The notes beneath the pieces were generated by a model. The model did not search any database. It was not told where the DNA came from and saw nothing but the letters and a program-made list of their open reading frames with translations. This document shows positions 32,553 to 38,541 of a stretch of 38,541 bases of DNA, in pieces (positions within the stretch are counted from its first letter, which is position 1; the number at the start of each line of letters is the position of its first letter). The DNA comes from Fuerstiella sp. (GTDB taxonomy: Bacteria > Planctomycetota > Planctomycetia > Planctomycetales > Planctomycetaceae), in the NCBI GenBank assembly GCA_022843805.1, contig JALHMY010000095.1, positions 1 through 38,541 of the forward strand, given 5' to 3'. The translations under genes were made by a program, and so were the position numbers.

Positions 32553-33588
32553 AAATCGCTTCCTTCAGGAACTCACGAGAATCCGCCAATGCCGACTCGA
32601 TGGACGACTCGTATTGCGAATAGTCGAGATGTAAAAGCTCGTCGGAAAAAACATAGTCATCTCCCGACTTGGCAGCGAGACGGGACTGAAGGCCGAAATG
32701 ATCCAAGAGATCCTGAAGCTTTGTTCTGCGGCCAGCGCAATCGAGTGAAATAAAAGGACGACGATACTTCAGTGCCAGCGCGGAACCATGGAAAAGCGAT
32801 GTCACCACGAAATGGGCATTGGCGATCAGGCTCAGCCATTCCTCAGGACTCACAAACCTTTTCTCGATGTGTGCCGCGGTACACCGGGTACCTGCGGCAA
32901 TGATACGAAGCCTAAGCGCTGCCGCGACTTCTCGAACCAGCCGGACAGATGCATCGTCAAGTCCGCCCACCACAGCAAGATACGGCGTGTTGTCCGAGCG
33001 TTTACGCAGAATACTCGAAAAGTCAGCCAGCAAAGTCGGATCAACCACACGTTTCACGTTCCTCAGCCCGAGGCGATGCAATACTTCCATCGAATTGCCA
33101 TCTCGTACGGAGAGACGATAAAAACGATTAAAGCAGTCCATTGCATTTGCCGAGTGTTCCCCGTAGCCCGTCATATCCCCGCAACTCGGAGCATATGAAA
33201 TGCGACGAACTCCAGAAGGCACATTAAAACCAAGATAGTATACCGGATCAAATCCCAATCGATGATCCTTCTTCCAAATCTGATCACTGCCACACGCCAG
33301 TACATCAAAACCCGCTCTCGATACATAGTCCTCCACATCCTTCAGGGAGTAAAGGACTTTCGATAACGGGACGTTTTTTCGAACAAACCTCTTCTGCCTG
33401 GCGGCACCTATTGACGGAACAAGCGCCTTGAAGCCGTGCCGCTTAAACATTGCTTCATTTCCAGGTGCCCTATAGTCAAGTATTTCCACGTCTGCGCCAA
33501 GTTCGCGAAGATTATAAGCCATCGACCACGCCTGTAGCACCGCACCAAAATTCGGAACACGATGAAACGTTACAACACCCACCCTCAT
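32545..33588 (-). CDS. Polysaccharide pyruvyl transferase family protein
   Basis: The 347-residue protein fits the PS_pyruv_trans family (CsaB/WcaK/ExoV relatives), which moves pyruvate from phosphoenolpyruvate to a sugar, usually as a ketal. Seen are the N-terminal GVVTFHRVPNFGAVLQAWS (the N-x-G-A-x-L-Q pattern), DVLACGSDQIWKKD, RISYAPSCGD, LSVRDGNSMEVL, KRVVDPTLL, and SLFHGSALALKYRRPFISL. Length is normal. The stop overlaps the start of the MurB-like gene. About 180 nt upstream an ISL3-type insertion sequence cuts the gene off from the GT4 gene and probably from its original promoter. The sugar acceptor is unknown, and some family members act on other small molecules. Confidence 0.88.
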   Translation of the reverse strand: MRVGVVTFHRVPNFGAVLQAWSMAYNLRELGADVEILDYRAPGNEAMFKRHGFKALVPSIGAARQKRFVRKNVPLSKVLYSLKDVEDYVSRAGFDVLACGSDQIWKKDHRLGFDPVYYLGFNVPSGVRRISYAPSCGDMTGYGEHSANAMDCFNRFYRLSVRDGNSMEVLHRLGLRNVKRVVDPTLLADFSSILRKRSDNTPYLAVVGGLDDASVRLVREVAAALRLRIIAAGTRCTAAHIEKRFVSPEEWLSLIANAHFVVTSLFHGSALALKYRRPFISLDCAGRRTKLQDLLDHFGLQSRLAAKSGDDYVFSDELLHLDYSQYESSIESALADSREFLKEAIYG

Positions 33589-33757
33589 TTAATCCACACA
33601 CCTTCCATAATAGTGAACTCGCATGAAATTTATGTTATTGTCTACCAGCAAAAGCAAGACACCAGCCGTCCCAAGTCCTGCATCTCCATCATATCGTTCA
33701 ACGAATAAGCGATTGCAAAAGAAGCAGCCAGTTAAACACAGCCTCCGAGACACCCAA

Positions 33758-33765
33758 GCAAAGCT
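33758..33765. repeat. Target-site duplication, left (GCAAAGCT)
   Basis: GCAAAGCT directly flanks the insertion sequence here and again at 35068-35075. Eight-base duplications are typical of ISL3-family elements. Confidence 0.9.
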
Positions 33766-35067
33766 GGTCCATCCGGGATTATTGTGGGTCGAGGCTGAGG
33801 CCTCCGCCGTAGAAGAAGATGGCGGTTTTGAAATTTTGTCTGTTTCGGAATCCACCGACACGTCGTTTGATGGACATGATTTTGCTGTTCATGCCTTCGG
33901 CGACGGCATTGGTGATTTGGTGAGTGCAATAGCTGACGACATTCGGCAGACGTTCCTTGATCGATCTCGCGACAGTCTTCATCGGCTTGAGCTTTGTGTG
34001 AATCACTCGCCTGTACCAGTCGTTGAAGTACGTTGTTGCTGAGGCAGCGCTGGTTTGGCTCCAGAGGTCGCGAAGCATTTCCTTATAAGCCCACGCCTTC
34101 CCGGTCTGGAGCTGCAGGTCGTAGGTCGCTTCAAAGACTGTCTGCTGTTTCTCAGAGAGATTCTCAAAGCTCGTCAGCCAGATGTACTTTGTTTTGCTCA
34201 GACGATCATCGCCGTCGTTCATCAGTTGCCGATGCTCTCCGTGCCGCACTTTATCGACGGCCTTTGTCGCCATCTGCATGACGTGAAATCGATCGTGCAC
34301 AATCTTGTTTTCCGCCAGAGGAATGACCTGCTTCGCGGCTTTGACATACGCCCCACTCATGTCCATCGCGATCGCTTCGACCGATTGAATCTGAACGTCA
34401 GAAAGCTGAGAAAGGCAGGCAATTCCGCTGTCTGCGTCGTTTCCGTCACTGATGGCTTCGACAGTGCTGTTGTCAAGATCATAAACCAGCGTGATGTAGT
34501 TTTGGCCCTTGAGGAATGCCTTCTCGTCGATCCCGAGGCGAGGCATCGCCTTCGCTTCCTTGCGAGCCTTGCCGCGCGCAACAGCACGCTCCACAATCGA
34601 CCACGTCTGATCCCACTTTGTTCGCAGAATACTCATTGCGCCTTTGACGTTTTGAGTCTTCAGCAGCACCTGAATCGCGAATCGCTCAAAGAGAATTGTG
34701 AACCGACTGCCTTTCTCGGCCCATGGCACCTGGACCTGTTTCACGCCATGCTCTGGACAATGGACTCGTGGAATACTCGCATGCAGGATTGTCTTGAGCT
34801 GACAAGTGTCAAGGTGCCGCCATTGACGTTCCGGAGTATGGTCGTAACACGGCAACGATTCAGAGCACTCAGGACAACAAAACTTTGTGCCAGTCGGATG
34901 CTCAACAAACACATCTACCTGCTCCTGTTCCAAATCCAGGGCCACCTGCGAAACCGACCACGGACTCTTCAATCCAAGGATCTCCTGGTACAACTCTCGG
35001 TCCTGCATGGACGCCCCCCTTCCAAAAACCGAAATTATACCAAATCCACACAAAAACTGGATGGACC
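33766..35067 (-). mobile_element. ISL3-family insertion sequence, 1302 bp, complete
   Basis: The element is bounded by inverted ends that begin GGTCCATCC on both sides (33766-33774, and 35059-35067 read in reverse), with about 17 of the first 24 positions matching. An exact 8-bp duplication GCAAAGCT flanks it. It holds one transposase gene on the minus strand whose stop lies 13 nt from the left end. Ends, duplication and reading frame are all intact, so the insertion looks recent. Confidence 0.92.
33779..35008 (-). CDS. ISL3-family transposase
   Basis: The DDE transposase of the surrounding element, about 409 residues. An N-terminal zinc-ribbon-like part has CCPECSESLPCYDH and, later, VHCPEHG for end binding. 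The catalytic triad can be placed at Asp in RLGIDEKAF, Asp in AIAMDMSGAY and Glu in NAVAEGMNSKI. The C-terminal IMSIKRRVGGFRNRQNFKTAIFF is typical of the family. The frame is open to 35122, but that reaches past the end of the element into target DNA; the ATG at 35008, with a G-rich stretch just upstream, is the natural start. No frameshift is seen. Confidence 0.94.
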   Translation of the reverse strand: MQDRELYQEILGLKSPWSVSQVALDLEQEQVDVFVEHPTGTKFCCPECSESLPCYDHTPERQWRHLDTCQLKTILHASIPRVHCPEHGVKQVQVPWAEKGSRFTILFERFAIQVLLKTQNVKGAMSILRTKWDQTWSIVERAVARGKARKEAKAMPRLGIDEKAFLKGQNYITLVYDLDNSTVEAISDGNDADSGIACLSQLSDVQIQSVEAIAMDMSGAYVKAAKQVIPLAENKIVHDRFHVMQMATKAVDKVRHGEHRQLMNDGDDRLSKTKYIWLTSFENLSEKQQTVFEATYDLQLQTGKAWAYKEMLRDLWSQTSAASATTYFNDWYRRVIHTKLKPMKTVARSIKERLPNVVSYCTHQITNAVAEGMNSKIMSIKRRVGGFRNRQNFKTAIFFYGGGLSLDPQ

Positions 35068-35075
35068 GCAAAGCT
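35068..35075. repeat. Target-site duplication, right (GCAAAGCT)
   Basis: Exact match to 33758-33765. Rejoining the flanks at this octamer gives the pre-insertion sequence, which has no long open frame across it, so an intergenic or leader region was hit rather than a gene. Confidence 0.9.
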
Positions 35076-35308
35076 CTGCCACTGAGGGATTCATATATCG
35101 TCCGCTTGGGCATAGGACACACACGCTAAGCTTTATTAGTAACTAGCAACCTAATGTGACTTTGGAAACATGTAACTTTAACACGGATATTCCGTTCCAG
35201 CGACTGCTTTTAAACCGGAACAGCGAGTGCCGAAACAACACGAGAGGTTGACATCAGGAATTACCGGTACGGTGCTATAAGCTCCGAGACTATTAAGTCA
35301 GATCATCA

Positions 35309-36511
35309 TTATCGGCTGTGGATGCCCAAATAGTCTCGTTCCCTCGGCTGCATCCACTGAATTCCCTTTCCCTCAATGCTCTTGGGAAGAACCCGCGCGA
35401 GCAGTCGATCGGCGCAGCACTGCCATGACAGGACAGAGGTAGCCCGATGGAATGCAAACTGTTTCATTCGAGATGCCAGTTCGCGGTCCGCAATCACGCG
35501 GTAAAGCGCATCACACAGAGCTTCAGCATCATGCTTCTTGACGAGAAATCCGGTAACGCCGTCTTCAACGATATCTGGTAACGACCATGCATCAAATGAC
35601 ACTACAGGCGCCCCGAAAATCATTGCTTCCACGAACACCAATCCCCATGGTTCACAAAGCGTTGGCATGCAAAAAGCTGATGCCTTTTGAAATTCACTGC
35701 GAAGTCGCTCCAGACCTGCTCGTGACGTCTTGTCCAAAAATCCGATAAACTGGACCCCAGGCTCGGCCACAGGTTGTACAGTAGGCCCGATGATGGTCAA
35801 GGTGACATTGGGTATCCGCTGTCGCAGTAGCTGCCATGCCTTATGAACCATCGGGCCGCCTTTACGATTCCAATCCCTTCCGACGAATAAAACGTTTGGA
35901 ACTGCGGCGCCGTCACAAGCTACTTCAGAAATCCTTTCCGGCAATGCAGCACCACAGCCAAATGCTGTAATCTTCTCGCGCGGGAAATCGAAATCTCTGG
36001 AAATTGAATCCGCAGCAAATGTTGAAGGAGTTAAGACTCCGTCCACCTGCGAAAGCATCTCCCGCTGATGCTGGCAAAGCAAATCGAACTCCTGATCCGA
36101 GAGTTCTCCGATGCCAAACGCCTGAGCGCGTCGCCCCTCATACGCAGAGAGATCAAGAAACAAATATCTCTTCACATTGAATTTTTCCGCGACTCTTGGC
36201 ATATCAAACACATATACAACAGCCGACCCCGGTGGAAGCGATTTCAACGCGCGTCCAAGACTCCCGTCTGATTCGCAATCCCAACATTCATCCCTCGGGA
36301 ATACCCAAGGAACCCTGTCTTTCAGTTTGAAGAGAAACTCCATTCCTAAAATCGGTTTCTGGGAAAACGTTCTGGAAATAAAGTCGGGAGCCAGCGCGCC
36401 GTGCAAAACAGATCTCTTCTTTAGTTCAACACATAGAGCCTGTGAGCCTCCCGAATAGACCCAGCGGGACCATGGCGGCTGCTTATTTACCCAAAGTATC
36501 TTCCCGGACAT
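35309..36511 (-). CDS. Glycosyltransferase family 4 (GT1/GT4, GT-B fold)
   Basis: This cytoplasmic transferase of about 400 residues has the C-terminal donor-binding half of the GT4 group: VLFVGRDWNRKGGPMV opens the domain, LTIIGPTVQP follows, and CEPWGLVFVEAMIFGAPVV has the E-x7-E motif that holds the nucleotide-sugar. The N-terminal acceptor half contains VDGVLTPSTFAADSI, typical of the family. The open frame reaches 36583, but I start at the ATG at 36511 (MSGKILWVNKQPPW), which falls right after the stop of the flippase gene at 36516. This arrangement means the two genes are translated in tandem. Downstream lies the ISL3 element. Sugar donor unknown. Confidence 0.88.
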   Translation of the reverse strand: MSGKILWVNKQPPWSRWVYSGGSQALCVELKKRSVLHGALAPDFISRTFSQKPILGMEFLFKLKDRVPWVFPRDECWDCESDGSLGRALKSLPPGSAVVYVFDMPRVAEKFNVKRYLFLDLSAYEGRRAQAFGIGELSDQEFDLLCQHQREMLSQVDGVLTPSTFAADSISRDFDFPREKITAFGCGAALPERISEVACDGAAVPNVLFVGRDWNRKGGPMVHKAWQLLRQRIPNVTLTIIGPTVQPVAEPGVQFIGFLDKTSRAGLERLRSEFQKASAFCMPTLCEPWGLVFVEAMIFGAPVVSFDAWSLPDIVEDGVTGFLVKKHDAEALCDALYRVIADRELASRMKQFAFHRATSVLSWQCCADRLLARVLPKSIEGKGIQWMQPRERDYLGIHSR

Positions 36512-36515
36512 TTTT

Positions 36516-38060
36516 TTAAACTTCACTGCAACGACGACGACAAAACCAACCTTGACGAAATCGCCTAATACCATCAGCGACAAGTCTCGGATGAATCAAA
36601 GTCCACACCGCCACGCCAAGGACCGCCGCAATAATCTCGACCGATGCCCTAAAATTGCCTAACGGAATTTCCTGCAACAGCAAATACGACGCTGCACAAA
36701 TGCATGTCAACAGCAGCGTCTCGCAAAACTGGACACCGAATACTCTCAGTCCGTATTGGTTAGCAGCAAAACAGGCTATTAACCATTGCGGAATCACGGT
36801 CGCCGAAATAATGCAAATGCCCCATTCTGGACCGAGAAGTACGCAAGCCGCCCACCCAACAGGAAATAACAGTATCACGCGCGACAGTGTCGCTATCGCT
36901 CCCCAGCGGCTATTTCCAAAGACTAATGGGACGGTACTAGCAAGTCCGTTTAGTGAAGAAAACCATTGAGTGATGATTAGAGGCAAAAACATCCACGCCG
37001 CCGCATCATATCTTGAGTCATACATTACTTGAATCAGGCGTGGGCCGAGACAAAGCCCAGCAATCACTATTGAGCCAGTTAACACCATAATGATTTCAGA
37101 GACTTTTTCATAGGCTGTTCGAAATCGCTCGGCATCACCTGAAACACGCGCGAGCGATGGAAACAGTATACGTTGGCTGATTGCAGAAAAAATCGCATCC
37201 GGAATTGACGCTAGCGAGACGGCAACAGAGTACACTCCGAGCAGATTTAACGGCAAAAATTTTCCCAGCAGTAATCGATCTCCATGAGAGGCAAGAAAGG
37301 TCAACGCCGTGCTTAGGAAAATCCAGCGGCCAAAACGGTATAGCTCCTCTACTGCTGCTTTCTCCCAACGTAGGCGATTTACAGGTCCGCTTAGAAGAAA
37401 CTGCGTCATCAATGACTTTACCACTGTCCCCACGATATTCCCAATTACGAGAGACCATACTGAACGCATAAAAAATGCCAAAGCGACTAACACGCTCAGC
37501 GTTAACACCTGGGAAGTGAGTTCGATTAGTGTGACACTCGCAACAGCCAGATGGCGTCTGGCCGTGAAAAACTTTGTTGAAGTGAAACACAGCCCGATCG
37601 CCGAAAGACTGGCCCAAGGAAGCATCTCCAGCAACATCGGTTCTTCAAAGAATAGAGCTGCAGGGCGACTTGCAAGCGTGACCACTCCGCACATGAAGAA
37701 CCCGCGAACAACCTGAATGGTCCAGGCAGTGTTTAGAAAATCGGGGTCATCACCACGTTTGCTCCGCACGATTGATGGACCAATTCCGATGTCCGAAAAC
37801 ATTCCAATTCCCTGCATTACCACCTGTACCAGAGACATCAGCCCAAAAGCCTCGGGAAACAACAGCCTCGACAGTATTAAATTTGAAATCAGCCGCAATC
37901 CCTGACCCAGTCCGTATCCGCCAATTGTCCATAAGGATCCAAGAAATGCCTTCGTGCCAAGGGACTCACTGTTGCGTGCCACCAACAACGATCCTGCAAC
38001 TTCCCTGACAGAAGATGGCTTTTTCTGCGGATCCTGCTCCGGAGAAAGTGGTTTCATCAT
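36516..38060 (-). CDS. Oligosaccharide flippase (Wzx/MOP superfamily)
   Basis: A polytopic membrane protein of about 510 residues with some 12-14 helices, fitting the polysaccharide-biosynthesis transporters that flip undecaprenyl-linked repeat units. The first helical region, GSLWTIGGYGLGQGLRLISN then LILSRLLFPEAFGLMSLVQV, and FSDIGIGPSIVR are the hallmarks of Wzx/WzxC-type proteins. The frame is open to 38186 but that part overlaps the end of an ISKra4-type transposase gene. I prefer the ATG pair at 38060/38057, with GAAGAG upstream. It is the first gene of the polysaccharide run in this window and is coupled to the GT4 gene. Confidence 0.9.
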   Translation of the reverse strand: MMKPLSPEQDPQKKPSSVREVAGSLLVARNSESLGTKAFLGSLWTIGGYGLGQGLRLISNLILSRLLFPEAFGLMSLVQVVMQGIGMFSDIGIGPSIVRSKRGDDPDFLNTAWTIQVVRGFFMCGVVTLASRPAALFFEEPMLLEMLPWASLSAIGLCFTSTKFFTARRHLAVASVTLIELTSQVLTLSVLVALAFFMRSVWSLVIGNIVGTVVKSLMTQFLLSGPVNRLRWEKAAVEELYRFGRWIFLSTALTFLASHGDRLLLGKFLPLNLLGVYSVAVSLASIPDAIFSAISQRILFPSLARVSGDAERFRTAYEKVSEIIMVLTGSIVIAGLCLGPRLIQVMYDSRYDAAAWMFLPLIITQWFSSLNGLASTVPLVFGNSRWGAIATLSRVILLFPVGWAACVLLGPEWGICIISATVIPQWLIACFAANQYGLRVFGVQFCETLLLTCICAASYLLLQEIPLGNFRASVEIIAAVLGVAVWTLIHPRLVADGIRRFRQGWFCRRRCSEV

Positions 38061-38139
38061 AACTCTTCTGCCAAGCTGCTCGTCATTGAATAACTGGTTC
38101 GTATCAATATGTTGTTGAGTGTGACCGCACTTGCGGAGC

Positions 38140-38541
38140 TCAGGCATTAATCGGAGTGGGGTTGAGGAACTGTTTTTGGAAGTCATCCCATGCGTTGGAA
38201 GCTTTCAGACATCTAAGACTGAGCATGGCCTGAGCGCCGCCGGTTGACCATCGCACGCCGGTTCGTTCGAGTCGGTCTTTCACAAGATGGCGGCAGGCTC
38301 CTTCGATCACGCCCGTTGCGATCGGCAGACCGGCTGCCAGATATTCGAGATACTTCATTCGATCCGCGTGGGCCGCGAAGTAACCGCACGTCGTATCAAC
38401 AGCAGCCCGTTTTTCTTTTGACAATTCCTGAACCGTCGCCATTCGACGCAGGCCCCGAACAACACCATGAACGTCGCCCTTCAGAATCCGCAGCAGGCGA
38501 TCTCGAATGAACTCCTCCTGAGCCGATTCTCCCCGAACCAG
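38140..38541 (-). CDS. ISKra4-type transposase, C-terminal part (runs off window)
   Basis: The frame is open to the right edge, so only the last 133 residues are seen. The conserved C-terminal block LPIATGVIEGACRHLVKDRL followed by TGVRWSTGGAQAMLSLRCLK is the family's signature, in which the Glu of VIEGACR is the third catalytic acid. The stop lies 80 nt upstream of the flippase start and on the same strand, so the element edge must be between about 38060 and 38140. Whether the element is intact cannot be told. Confidence 0.85.
   Translation of the reverse strand: MVRGESAQEEFIRDRLLRILKGDVHGVVRGLRRMATVQELSKEKRAAVDTTCGYFAAHADRMKYLEYLAAGLPIATGVIEGACRHLVKDRLERTGVRWSTGGAQAMLSLRCLKASNAWDDFQKQFLNPTPINA

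Noticed and set aside
33589..33861. 90-codon minus-strand frame upstream of the pyruvyl transferase gene
   Set aside because: It crosses the left end of the insertion sequence. Rejoining the target at the 8-bp duplication leaves only short frames closed by stops.
34055..35146. 363-codon open frame on the plus strand
   Set aside because: Antisense to the ISL3 transposase and crosses the element end.

Overview
The window looks like a chromosomal segment of a planctomycete. The best markers are the adjacent DUF1592-type cytochrome and DUF1552 genes (13187-15721 and 11837-13180), a sorbosone-dehydrogenase/cytochrome fusion, an HTTM-like membrane protein, FN3-repeat protein remains, and intergenic DNA full of short palindromic repeats. 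The genus cannot be fixed from the sequence alone.

Layout. (1) 1-10823, plus strand: the 3' part of a large non-ribosomal peptide synthetase, C(partial)-A-PCP-C-A-PCP-C-A-PCP-TE, followed after 20 nt by a Sfp-type phosphopantetheinyl transferase that would activate its carrier domains. The upstream modules lie outside the window. (2) 10824-11836: about 1 kb without genes, packed with palindromic and inverted repeats, where the NRPS operon converges on minus-strand genes. (3) 11837-15721, minus strand: DUF1592/DUF1588-type c-type cytochrome protein, then a Tat-exported DUF1552 protein. (4) 15832-38060, minus strand: a long surface-polysaccharide region. In transcription order it holds a Wzx-type flippase, a GT4 glycosyltransferase, an ISL3-family insertion sequence, a polysaccharide pyruvyl transferase overlapping a MurB-like flavoprotein, an FN3-repeat protein that seems to lack its 5' end, a GT2 glycosyltransferase, a broken sulfotransferase-like gene, a membrane-anchored sorbosone dehydrogenase/cytochrome c, an HTTM-like membrane protein, a GT39/ArnT-like transferase, a HAD-UbiA fusion, a small SMR-type transporter, a GmhA-like SIS isomerase, an inositol-monophosphatase-family phosphatase, another GT2 and a UDP-HexNAc-type dehydrogenase. 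(5) 38140-38541: the C-terminal part of an ISKra4-type transposase running off the right edge.

How the genes may work together. The SIS isomerase, phosphatase, HAD-UbiA fusion, SMR transporter and GT39 together resemble a complete route for making a polyprenyl-phosphate-linked monosaccharide, flipping it and transferring it outside the membrane. The pyruvyl transferase and MurB-like protein, overlapping by 8 nt, suggest a pyruvyl or enolpyruvyl decoration that might be reduced to a lactyl group. Both are inferences from family membership and gene order.

The NRPS is itself a mosaic. Its modules are near-identical outside the substrate-binding cores of the A domains, and one A domain carries an in-frame tandem copy of a palindromic repeat. 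No rRNA, tRNA or CRISPR array was seen.
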